Source of the DNA: PNOJ01 sp016706845
GTDB taxonomy: Bacteria; Krumholzibacteriota; Krumholzibacteriia; LZORAL124-64-63
NCBI GenBank assembly: GCA_016706845.1
Contig: JADJIV010000008.1
Location: 1-64,000, forward strand
Direction of reading: 5' to 3'
DNA length: 64,000 bases
Position numbers and translations under genes: made by a program. The notes below the pieces were generated by a model that was not told the origin of the DNA, made no database searches, and was given only the letters and a program-made list of their open reading frames with translations. Positions 7,037 to 17,980 of this stretch are shown in pieces (within the stretch, counting starts at the first letter, position 1; every line of letters starts with the position of its first letter).

Positions 7037-10000
7037 TTGCCGCGTCGCGCCCGCATCTGGACCATCGTCGCCCTGCTGCTGCTGTCGGCCCAGGGTGCGG
7101 TGCTCGTGGTGTCCGGCGGCGGCGCCGGCGCGCCGGGGCTGCGGGCCTTCGGCGTGCTGGCCCTGGCGGCCGCGGGCGCGGCGGTAGTCGCGCTGCGGTC
7201 CGGAGCGCCGCGACGGCGGGCGCTGGGCCTCGCCGCGGCGTCGGCCCTGTTGCTGGGCGGCCTCTGGCTCGCCCTGCCGCCCGACGCGGGCCAGGACGAC
7301 CGCTGGGAGCGCGAACGCCAGGCCGGGCTCGACGCCGAACTGCGCCGCGTCCAGGCCGTCGTGCCGCGCCTGGCCGTGCAGGCCGACAGTCTGGCCGCCG
7401 CGGGCGTTCGCGACTTCGGGGACGGAGGCGGACCCGACCTCGCGGCCCTGCGGAAGCACTGGCGGGAGCGCGTGCCGGGCGGCGACCGCTTCCCCCTGGC
7501 GCTGGCGGTCTGGCGCGACGGGGAGCGCCTGGACTGGAGCGGTGAACTGGAGCCCTTCCCCCTGGACGGCGCCGTGCGGGCCGTGCGCGAGGGCCGCGAC
7601 GGCTGGTACTGGCGCGGCGCCACCGCCGCCGGTGACGACCTGCTGGAATGGCAGGTCCGCCTGGTGGCGTCCGACGGGTCGGGGCTGCCTCCCGGCGTCG
7701 ACTCGGCCCGTCTGGTGGAGGCCGCCGCCCCGTCGCAGGCGGGCTGGCAGGGCAACGCCCGCCGCGGGTTGTGGCGCGTGGCGGACATCGCCCTGGACAG
7801 CACCCCCGGCGACATGGCGCTGACGTTCCTGCGGCTCAACTACGTGGTGCCGCCGCGGGCTGCGGACCGCTCCGGCGCCGCGGCCCGCACCATGCTCGCG
7901 ATCCTGTTGTTGTGGACCGCGGCGGTCGCCGGGCTGGGCCGCAGCCTCGCCGGCGCGGCGGGCGCCGTCGGCGGTCTGATCCTCGGGCGCGTGCTGTGGC
8001 TGCCGGCGGGTCTGGTCGCCTGGATGAGGCAGGCGTTCCCCGGTGCGCTGGTCGACCGGGGCCCCGGTTCGCTGGGCAGCCTCGCGGATCCGACGTACTT
8101 CGCGACGCGCTGGGGGGGCGGGCTGTTCGCCACGGCCTTCGACGCGCTGATCACCTGCGCGCTGCTGGCCGCCGTGCTCGCCGTGGCGACGGCGGCCTTC
8201 CGGCGGCTGGCCCGGACCGGAGGCGCGCCCCGGCGCGACAGGGCGCTGGCCCTGCTCACCGGCGGCGTGGCCGTCGCGATGCTCTGGCTGCTGGCGCAGC
8301 TCGCCACCAACCTGGCCGAAGGCGCCAACGCCCGGCTCATCGGTCCGAAGGTGCCGCTGCGCCAGCTGTCGTTCTGGATCCTGCACCTGGCGCTGCTGCT
8401 GCCCTCGCTGGGACTGGCCACCTGGATGGTCGGCGCGGTGGACGCCCTGCGCGGGCGCCGCGGCGCGGGACCCGCCTACCTCGCCGGCGCCGTGCTGGGG
8501 GCCGCGCTGCTGGCCGTGACCGGTTCCTGGCGCATGGAGGGACCGCACTTGCGGCCTGGGTCGTGGCGCCGGCCGCCGCCGTCCTGGCGGCGCTGGCCTG
8601 GTGGGGCGGCCGCTGGCGCCCGGCGGCCGACGACCCGGTGCGTCGCCTGGCCTGGCTGCTGCCGGTGCTCGTGGCGGTGGCCTGGAATTACGTTTCGCTG
8701 GCCCGCGGCTACGCGGCGGGCGAGGCGGCGTGGCTGCAGGCCAAGGCCGACGAGATCGTCCAGCCCCAGCAGGACTGGGTGCGGTTCCTCATGGAGGATC
8801 TGCTGGCTGAGATCTCGGTGTCGGCCGCGGAACTGCGCGACGTGCCCGACGCGCACGCACCCGACGCCGCCGCGCTCTGGCGCCACTGGTCGGCGTACAC
8901 CCTCTGGCGCGAAGCGCACATCGACGAGCTGCGGCTGCCCTGCCTGCTCGAACTCCTGGACGACGAGGGCGCCTCGGTCAGCCGCTTCGCCTCGGGATTC
9001 TTCCGCGACCAGGGCTACGAGATCAGCAGCCGTTCGGCCTGGGAGAGCGGGCGGCCGCTGACCCTCGGACCGGGCCGCACGGCCCCCCTTTACCTGCAGA
9101 CCGAGAGCCGGCGCTACGCGGCCGGCGACGAGCGCGTGCTGCGCGGCGAGGTCTCCGGCCCCGGCGGCGAGGGCTGGATCAGCCTCGAGTTGCCGGCGAA
9201 GTCCCAGCGTTGCGCGACGCTCCTGGACCGCCTGTCCGGCGCCGACGTCGACGCCGTCTCGGGCCGCTACGCGCCCCGGCTCGAAGTCGACCAGCCGCTG
9301 CTGCTGATGCGCGGCGACGCCCGCGGCTGGCGCGACACGGGCGGTGCGCCGGCGCCCGACGGGGGTTCCGAAGCGGCGATCGCCCGCCTGCGCGCCGACG
9401 GCGGCTGGGGCCGCGTCCGCGTCGAGGGCCAGCTCTACCGCTGCCTCTGGCGCGACGGCGACGGCGGCGAGGGTTTCCTGCTCGGCGTGCGCATCCCCGG
9501 CTTCGGCGACCGCCTGCTCGACCTGTCGCGGCTGGCCCTGCTGGACCTGCTGCTGGCGGGCGGGCTCGGGCTGATCGCGCTGGCCGCGTCCCTGGCCCTG
9601 CGCCGGCGCGTGCCGGGGGGGCTGGGCTTCCAGGAGCGCTTCCTGGCGGTGTCGCTGGTGCTGGGCCTGCTGCCGCTGCTGCTGGCCGGCACCTTCATCG
9701 ACCGCCTGAGCCGCGAGTGGCTGGCCGAGGGTGCGCGCGACGTGGCGCGCGGCGGCATGGAGGCGGCCGAGGAGCAGCTGCAGGGCCTGCTGGCCGAGCA
9801 GGCCCGCGCCCTGGCGGCGAGCGACTACATCGCCGACCTGCTGGCCAGCCGCCTGTCCGGCCAGCGCCCGCTGGGCCCCTTCGCCACGCGCCAGGGCATG
9901 ATCTTCGACGCCGACGGCGAGCTGCTGCTGGACGAGACGCTCAGCGACCTCGACCGCGGCGAGGCCGCGCTGCTGCTCGAGCAGGCCCGCTCCTCGTCGC

Positions 10001-11785
10001 TCGTGCTGGTGCGCGACGACCTGGGCGTCTACCTGGGCACGCTCATCCCCGTGGACCTCTCGGCGGCGCCCGCGGACACCGCCGGCGGCGACGAGGAGTC
10101 GCCCGAAGGGCCGGTGGCTCGCCGCCGCGACGGCTGGTTCTTCTACCGCCAGCGCGTGGACACCGACCTGATGTCCGGGCCTCGGCGAGGTGATCCAGGG
10201 CGAGGCGACGCTCTACGCCGGCGGCGAGGCGCTGCTGGCCAGCCACCCCGAGCAGGTCTTCGCGGGGCGGACGCCGCTGGTGCTGGCCGCTGCCACCCTC
10301 GAACGCCTGCGCCGTCAGCCCGGCAACATCCATGTCCAGCCCACGCCGGGCCGCCCGCACGCCTGGACGGGCATCCTGAGTCTGCCTGCGCTCTCTTTCG
10401 ACGAAGCGACCGGGTCGTTGCGGCTGGGGCGCCTGCCCGCCGCCCTCGCGGTGACGTTCTCGGCGCGGGCGCGCGACTTCGCCGGACAGAGCGAACGCAC
10501 GGTCCTGTTCCTGGCCGGACTGGCCACGCTGATCTTCGTGACGGCCGCCCTGCTCGCGCTGGTGCTGACGTGGAAGATCTTCGACCCGGTGCGCGTGCTG
10601 GTGGACGCGACGCGCCGGCTCGCCGCGGGCGACTTCGCCGCGCCGCTGCCCGAACCCGGCCGCGACGAGGTCGGGCGTCTCAGCGCCAGCTTCGGCGCCA
10701 TGCGCGACGACCTGCGCAACGCGCAGCGGGCGCTGGCCGAGCGCGAGCGCTTCCTCGCCCGGCTGCTGGAGCGCGTCCCGGTCGGCGTCGCGGTGTTCGA
10801 CGCCGACGACCGGGTCGTCACGGTGAACCCCGCGGCGCGCGCCATCATCGAGGCCTTCTACGCCGGCGACGCGGCGCCGGCCGGCCCCGCGGACGCCGAC
10901 GCGCGCGCGGTGCACCTGCTGGAGGGCTTCCGCGGGCGCATCCCCGAGGAGCCCGGCGAGGCGGAGCTGACCGCGCAGGGCCGCTCGCGGACGCTGCGCG
11001 GCCGGCTCGCGCCGCTGGACCTGCCCGGCGGCCGGCGCGACCGCCTGCTGGTGTTCGAGGACGTCACGGAATTCCTGGAGAACCGGCGGCTGGCCATGAA
11101 CGCGCAGCTGGCGCGCCAGGTCGCCCACGAGATCAAGAACCCGCTGACCCCGATCCAGCTCTCGGTCCAGTTCCTGCAGCAGGCCTGGCGCGACCGGGCC
11201 GAGAATCTGGACGAGCTGCTGGAGGCGACGGTGCGCCAGGTGCTCGAGCAGGTCGAACTGCTGCGCACCATCGCCACGGAGTTCAGCCTGCTCGGCCGGC
11301 CCGACACGCCGCCCGGCGCGCCGGTGTCCTTCCCGGCGGTCGTGCGCGGCGTCGTCGCGCGTTACCGCACCCCCGGCGGCGGGGGACCGGACGTGGCCGG
11401 TCTCGACCGCGACGACGTGCCCCTGGTGCTGGGCCACGCCGATTCGCTGGCCAAGGTCGTCGGCAATCTGCTGGAGAACAGCCTGCAGGCCACGGCCGGG
11501 CGCAACCCTCTGTCGGTGACCGTCGACTGGCGCGTGACCCCGGAAGCCGTCACGCTGCTGTGGGCCGACAACGGGCCCGGACTGTCGCCGGAGGTGGCCG
11601 ATCGGCTCTTCGACCTCTATTTTTCCACCAAGAGCCGCGGCACCGGCCTGGGCCTCTCGATCTGCCGCAACCTGCTGACGCTGATGCAGGGCTCCATCTC
11701 GCTGGGCAACCGGCCGGACGCCGCCGGAGCCCTCGCCGAGGTGACCCTGCCGCGCGCGGACGCGCGGCCGTCGCCGCGCACCTGA
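7037..11785 (+). CDS. giant NtrY-like membrane sensor histidine kinase (two frame breaks)
   Basis: About 1,582 residues; frame changes near 8548 and 10182 cancel out. TTG 7037 follows GGGAG. Several membrane helices at the N-terminus and around residues 280-510 enclose extracytoplasmic sensor regions, with more helices near 840-890 and 1155-1180. A HAMP-like linker, a PAS-like domain (about 1245-1340) and a complete kinase core end the protein: HEIKNPLTPIQLS (phospho-accepting His about 1364), NLLENSLQAT, DNGPGL and GTGLGLSICRN. The core is of the NtrY/PAS-kinase type that pairs with sigma-54 activators of the NtrC class; no such regulator is in the window. It heads the DUF4159-DUF4175-TPR cluster. 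TAAGAT at 7002-7007 is a possible -10. The length is roughly twice that of ordinary NtrY. Confidence 0.8.
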
Positions 11786-11813
11786 AGCACGCCGCAACGG
11801 AACGGAGGGCGAC

Positions 11814-12494
11814 GTGAGCCGCCTGTCGGGGATTCGCAAGGGGTTCGCCGTCATCGCGTCGCTGGGCATCACGATATTGGCGCCGGCGACGTCGTGCCTC
11901 GCGGCGCCCGTCACCGTGGCGCGCCTGCAGTACGCGGGCGGCGACTGGTACTGCGACCCCAGCTCCCTGCCGAACTGGCTGGCCGCGTTCGCGGCGCGCA
12001 CCGGCGTCGCGACGGCCGCCTCGCCCGCGACGGTCACGATGGACAGCGAGGACCTCTACCGCTACCCGCTGCTCTACCTCGTGGGCCACGGCGGGATCGA
12101 CCTGAACGACCGCGAGGTGCGGGAACTGCGCCGCTACCTGGACGCGGGCGGTTTCCTGTACGCCAACGACAACTACGGACTCGACCCCGCGTTCCGGGCG
12201 CTGATGGCCCGCGTCTACCCGGAGTCGCCCCTGCGCCCGCTGGGCTCGGAGCATCCGATCTACCACAGCTACTACGACCTGCCGGGCCTGCCCAAGATCC
12301 ACGAGCACGACGGCGCTCCGGCCCAGGGGTTCGGCATCGAACGCGAGGGCCGGCTGGTGGTGTTCTACTCGTGGTCGAGCGACATCGGCGATGGTCTGGA
12401 GGACCCGCAGGTCCACGGCGATCCGCCGGAAGCGCGCGAAGCGGCGGTCCGCATGGCCGTCAACATCCTGACCTACGCCCTGACCCGGCCCTGA
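11814..12494 (+). CDS. DUF4159-domain secreted protein
   Basis: 226 residues, GTG start after GGAGGG. A signal peptide (about 1-31, ending CLAA) is followed by one domain containing VARLQYAGGDWYCDP, YPLLYLVGHGGIDLNDREV, LRRYLDAGGFLYANDNYG and an AVRMAVNILTYAL tail, the pattern of DUF4159 (PF13709). The fold resembles glutamine-amidotransferase-like domains, but no catalytic triad can be assigned. It is predicted periplasmic. In other bacteria DUF4159 genes cluster with DUF4175, TPR, MoxR or DUF58 genes; here it lies between the giant kinase (28 bases) and DUF4175 (10 bases), so the operon is likely. Confidence 0.8.
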   Translation: MSRLSGIRKGFAVIASLGITILAPATSCLAAPVTVARLQYAGGDWYCDPSSLPNWLAAFAARTGVATAASPATVTMDSEDLYRYPLLYLVGHGGIDLNDREVRELRRYLDAGGFLYANDNYGLDPAFRALMARVYPESPLRPLGSEHPIYHSYYDLPGLPKIHEHDGAPAQGFGIEREGRLVVFYSWSSDIGDGLEDPQVHGDPPEAREAAVRMAVNILTYALTRP

Positions 12495-12504
12495 AAGGCG
12501 ACCC

Positions 12505-15500
12505 GTGACCGAGCGCGATCCCGCCCTGCGCTTCCGTGACGACGCGCGGCGCCTGCTGCAGCGCGCGCGCCGGCTCGTGCTGGCGCGCGGGGCGGTGCAG
12601 GCGGCGGCCGGGATCGCGCTGCTGACCGCGTGGTGCGCGCTGCTGCTGGGCTGGCCCGCGGCCGCGCCGGCGGTCGTGAAGGCCGCGGCCGTTGCCGTGT
12701 GGTGGCTGGGCTGCGCGTGGCTGATCGCGGACCTCGTGGCCGCGCCGCTGGCGGACCTGGGCGGTCTCGCGCGCTTCTGCGACCGGGCGGACCGCGCCGC
12801 CGGCTGCGGCAACCGCCTGGTGGCGGCGGAGGAGGCCTCGCGCCGCCCCGACCGCTGGCGGGCGTCGCCGGTTGCAGCGGAACTGGCGCAGCCGGGTGCT
12901 CGCCGCCGCCGGCGCGACCTGGCCGGTCTGGACCCGGCGCGCGCGTCAGGCTTGCCGCCGCGCCGCGCCGCCGCCGTCCGCGTCCCGGCGGTTGCCGGTC
13001 TGCTGGCGCTGGGCTACGCGCTGGCGGGGCCGGTGCTGGAACGCGGCGTGGTCCGGCTCGTGCGGCCGGACCTCGACGACGGTTCACGGTCCCCGTCCGG
13101 TCTCTTCCTGGAATCGGCCGAGGTCCGCGTCGTCAGCGGCGCCGAGGCGCGTCTGGTCGCCGTCGATTTCGGAAGTTCGGACCTGCCCGTGGCCTGCGAG
13201 GTGCGCGGCGAACGCGGCGCCTGGCGCGAGGTGGACGCGGCTGCCGAACCCGTGGCCTCGACGGCGCCCGGCCGGCGGTTCGCCGCCCGGTTGGCGGGCG
13301 TGCGCGACGACCTCGTCTACCGCTTCCGGCGAGGCTCGTTCACGACCGCCGAGGGGCGCCTGCGCGTGCTGCAGCCGCCGCTGCCTCTCGAACTGTCGTT
13401 GGAAGTCGATCCGCCGGCGTACACCGGCTTGCCGTCGCAGCAGCACCCGCTGGCGCCTGCGCGCCTCGAAGTCCCGGCCGGCAGCCGCCTGCAGTGGCGT
13501 GGGCGCGCGAACCACGACGTCGCCCGGGCGGCGATGGTGACTTCGTCGGGTGACACGCTCGCCTGGAGCGCCGCGGGTCAAGGAATTCCAAGGCGGGCTG
13601 ACCGCGGTGGCGCCGCTCAGCTGGCGCCTGTTGCTGCGCGATGCCGCGGGCCTGGTCGGTCTCACCGACGATCCCCACGAGATCGTCGTGCTGGCGGACC
13701 GCGCTCCCGTCGCCGAGCTGACGCGCACCGGCGGCGGCGACGACCTGCCGGGCGATGGTCGCCTGGTTCTCGCGGCCCGGGCTCAGGACGACTACGGGAT
13801 CGCGGGGCTGGACCTGCTGCTGCGCCGCGAGGATCCCGCGGCGCCGCAGGACACGGCCTGGATCCGCCTGCCGGTCCTGGCCGCGCTGGCCGCGCCGGTG
13901 CGCGCCGATCTGGACGGCGACGCCGCCCGTCTGACCGCGACGCCGGGCGGTGCGCCGGCGCCGGGAAGCGTCGCCTGCGCCCTGGACCTCGACGTCTCGC
14001 AGCTGGAATTCATCCCCGGCCAGACGCTGGCGCTCCAGCTCGAGGCCGTCGACAACCGGCGGCCCGGACCGCCGGGCCGCGGCCGCTCGCGCATCCTGCG
14101 CTTCACGCTGCCCTCGGCGGCCGAATTGCTGGCCGATCACCAGCAGGGAGAGCAGCAGCGTCTCGAGGACCTGGCGGAACTCCAGCGCCAGGGCGGCGAC
14201 CTGCGCGACGAACTGGCGCGGCTCGAGCGCGAACTCAAGAAGGACCCGTCGCCCGACTTCGCGCGCCGGCAGGAGATCGACGAGGCGCTGGCGCGGCAGA
14301 AGGCCCTGCAGTCGGGACTCGAGGAGCTGACCGGGAGCCTGCGCGAAGACCTCGACCGGCTGGCCGCGAGCAACCTCGCTTCGGTCGAGCTGGTCGAGCG
14401 CCTCGACCAGGTGGCCGCCCTGATGGACGAGATCCGCGACGACAACCTCGAACGCCTGCGCGACCAGCTGCAGGACGCGATGTCGCGGCTGGGGGAGCGC
14501 GAGGTCCAGGAGTCGGTGGCGGACGTGGCGCGACGCCAGCAGGAGTTCCTCGACCGGCTGGAGCGCGCCGCCTCGCTGCTGGAACAGATGAAACGCGAGC
14601 AGGAGATGGCGGCGATGACCGCCCGGCTCGAGCAGATGATGCGCGAGCAGTCGCAGCTCATGGAGGGCGAGCGCGACCCCGAGGCGGCGCAGCGGCAGCA
14701 GGCCCTGTCCGAGGCGGTCCGCGAGCTCGAGCAGAAGCTGCGCGACGCGCTGGCCGAGCTGGGCGCGAAGCCGCCCGCGGACGCGTCGCTCCGTCCCCGC
14801 CGCCGCGCGCCGGCGGGGAGACGCCGTCCGACGAAGCCATGCGCGAGGCGATCGAGGCCGCGCTGGAGGAGATGGAGCGGGGCGATCTCGAGGAGGCCCT
14901 GCGTGACGCTGCGAACTCCCTGAAATCGCCCTCCGAAGCGCCGCAGAGTTCGCCGTCGCAGCAGGAGGCGATGCGGCGGCTCGCCTCGCTCTACAACGTG
15001 CTGTTGCAGGGGCAGCAGGCCATGCAGATGGCCATGCAGAACCACGCCGGCGAGGCGATGCGGCGGCTCGCCTTCGACCTGCTGGAGATCTCGCGCCGGC
15101 AGGAGGAGCTGGCGGCCGCGATCCCCGCCGACCTGCGCGACGTGCGCGCCCCCCGCCTGGCCCGCGACCAGAAGCGCCTGCTGCGCGCCACCGCCGCCCT
15201 GCGCGGCCGGCTCGAGACGGCGCTCGGGTCGTCCGGCGCGATCCCGTTCCGCGTGCTGCAGCAGCTGGACAAGATGGTCGAGGGCATGCAGCCGGTCGTC
15301 GCCTCCCTCGACGCCGGCTGGGGGCTGCCGGCGCGCGACGGCGCCCGCGGCAGCCTCGGACAGATCAACCAGCTGGTGATGAACCTGCTGACCAGCGCGC
15401 AGATGGCGGGCGGCGGCGGCGGCGGCATGTCGATGCCGATGCCGACGGCTTCGCTGAGCCAGAAGCTGGAAAAAATGGCGCGGGAACAGGCCGGTCTCAA

Positions 15501-16039
15501 CGGCCTGACCGAGGAGCTGCGCCGCCAGATGGGCGAGCGGGGCATGAGTCAGCAGACGCGGGCGCAGATGCAGCGCCTCCAGGCGGACCAGCAGGGCGTG
15601 GCCCGCGGCATGGGCGAGGCCGCCGAGGCGCAGCGCGGGTCGCCCGAGGGCGAACGCATCCTGGGCGACCTGCGCGAGCTGGCGCGCGACCTCGAGGGCG
15701 TGGCCTCCTCGCTCGCCGCCGGCGAGATCGACGAGCAGACGCTGCAGCGGCAGGAGCGGATCCTCGGCCGGATGCTCGACGCCAGGAATTCCGTGCGCAA
15801 GCGCGACTTCAGCCGGCGCCGGGAGAGCCGCGCCGCCGAGGAGGTGCTGGCCCGCCAGCAGGGCGGCGACGGCGCCGACCCCGCGCCTGCGGAGGAATCC
15901 CCGTGGCGGCTGCGGGCGGAGCAGCTGGACCGCGTGCCGGCGGAGTACCGCGACGTCGTCCGCCGCTACTTCCGAGACGCTGCAAGAGACTGGACGCGCG
16001 GCGGAGCCGAAGGCGGCGCCGCCCGAGGTCCTGCCGTGA
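12505..16039 (+). CDS. DUF4175-family membrane protein with long coiled coil (three frame breaks)
   Basis: About 1,177 residues after correction near 13575, 14790 and 15973. Two membrane helices (about 28-50, 55-75) and a third near 165-185 anchor a periplasmic part of Ig-like strands (DPPAYTGLPSQQH is typical of DUF4175). From about residue 550 the protein is almost wholly charged heptad-like helix rich in Gln, Glu and Arg, broken by a Gly/Met-rich stretch (GGGGGGMSMPMP). The last frame break is placed so the end reads YFETLQETGRAAEPKAAPPE, with TGA 16037-16039 overlapping the next start. DUF4175 proteins are large envelope proteins of unknown function. The neighbours suggest one multi-protein envelope machine with DUF4159 and the TPR protein. 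Confidence 0.75.
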
Positions 16040-17980
16040 TCCCCCCGCCGGCTCTGCCGGGTCCGCATCGCCGCCTGCGGCGGGCTTCGCGGCGCTGGCC
16101 GCGCCTTGCCCGGGCTGTCGACGGCGGCGCCGACGGCCCAGGACCCGCCGACGGTCGAGCGGCTGCTGCGCGGCCGTCCGGCCGCGCCCGAGGTCCAGCC
16201 CTGGCGCTCGCGTCTGCTCGAAGTCGACCACCTGATCCGGCTGGAGAATTTCGGCCGCGCCGCGACGATGCTGGAGGAGGCCGAGAAGCTGGGCGCCCCG
16301 CGCGCCGAGACGCTGCCGCGCTGGGTCGCCCTGGCCGTCGGCACGGGCGACCGACGCGCGCGGCCGAATTCTGCCGCGAGGCCTGCGCGAGTGCCCGGCC
16401 AGCTGCGCCTGCTGCGCGCCCTGGCCAACGCCGAGATGGCGCGGGGCCGTTTGCCCGAGGCGCGGGCCGCCCTGGACGAGCTCTTCGCGGCCAGCCCCAA
16501 CCGCGCCACGAGCGTGGCCGACGCGGTCGGCCTGTGGCGCGCCCACGGCCACCCCGCCGAGGCGCTCGCCCTCTGCGATTCGCTGCGGGCCGCGCAGGGC
16601 GACGCGCGCATCTTCCAGCGCCAGCGGGCCGCCTGCCTCGTCGAGCTGGACCGCATCGAGGAAGGCGTGGCCGAGGCGGCGAGCGAACTGGCGGTCAACC
16701 CGCTGAACCTGCCGCTGGTCCGTGAAGAGATGCTCGACCTGCTTCCCGGCGCCGCGCAGCGCGAGCGCGCCGTCGCGGCCCTGGCCGCTCTGGACCGCGA
16801 CGTGCCCGCCGCCCGCCTGCTGCGCGCCGATCTGCTGCTGCGGCTCGGGCGCGCCGACGCCGCGGCGGCGGCGACCGCCGACCTCGCCGACGACCCGGCC
16901 TCCGCCCAGGTCCTGCTGCACGCGGCCTCCATCCTGGCCAAGGAACTGCCGCTGGAACCGGAACCCGCGACGACGCCCCGCGGCCACCTGGCTGCTCGCG
17001 ACGCTCGAGAAGCGGCCCGGCTCGCGGCGGTGCCGCGCGGACAACAGCTGAAGGTGCTCGACCTGCTGGCCGGCGTCTGCGAGGACGTGCTGGCCCTCGA
17101 CGTCCCGGGACCGCAGCAGGCCGCGGTGGCGCAGCGGCTGGACGGCGTCCTGGAACTCGTGCGCGCGCGCAGCCCCGGATCCACCCGCCTCTATTCCGCG
17201 CGCATCCGGCTGGCGGCCTACACGCGCGACGTGCTGGGCCGGCCCGCGGAAGCGGCCGCGACGCTGGAACGCCTGCTCGTCGACCTGGACCTGCCGCTGG
17301 AAGGCGTGGCGCTCGCCCGCCTCGCGCTGGGCGAGACGTACCTCGCGGCGCGCGACACGGCGCGGGCCCGGACGGTCCTGACGCGGCTGGGCCGCAGCCC
17401 GCAGTTCCGCGACGCTGCGGGCCGCGCGCACTACCTGCTGGCTTTGCTCGACTTCGCGCAGGGCGGCTGGGAGACGGCCCGCGACCGGCTCGCCTCGGTC
17501 GCCCTGGACGGGTCGGCCAGCGACGTGGCGAACGACGCGCTCGACCTCGGTCTGCTCATCGCCGAGGAGCTCATGCAGCCCACGGGCGGCCCGTCGCGCC
17601 TCGCGGCCTACGCGCCGGCGGTCGGGGCGGCCCTGGTCCGCGACGACGCGGCCCGCCTCCGCGAGTCCCTGCAGGCCTTCGTGCGCGACGCCGGCGTGAC
17701 CGTGGACCAGGACCGTCTGTTGGACCGCGTGCGCCTGGAGCTGGCCGAGACGCTGCTGCGCAGCGGCGACGCCGACGGGGCGGCGCAGCAGTGCCGCCTG
17801 GTCGCGGCGGACCACCCGTCGGGCCCGCTCGCGCCGCGGGCCCTGCTGCGCGAGGGTGAAGCCCTGGTCGCGGCGCGGCGCGAGCAGGACGGCCGCGACG
17901 TCTGGGAACGCCTGCTGCTGCAGTACCCCGACGCCCTCGAGGCCGAGGACGCACGTCTCGAACTCAGGAGCTCGCCGTGA
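16036..17980 (+). CDS. TPR-repeat secreted protein (frame breaks near the start)
   Basis: About 645 residues. The probable GTG start at 16036 lies within the DUF4175 stop, but the signal-peptide region (16040-16110) is garbled by at least one indel, and a compensating pair occurs near 16350-16400. From LSTAAPTAQDPPTVERLL onward the sequence is Ala/Leu/Arg-rich helical hairpins with TPR spacing (for instance ALANAEMARGRLPEARAAL and LALGETYLAARDTARARTVL), about ten or more repeats. TPR arrays assemble protein complexes; this one is predicted periplasmic. Its stop overlaps the next start by four bases (GTGA), tying it to the same operon. Confidence 0.75.
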
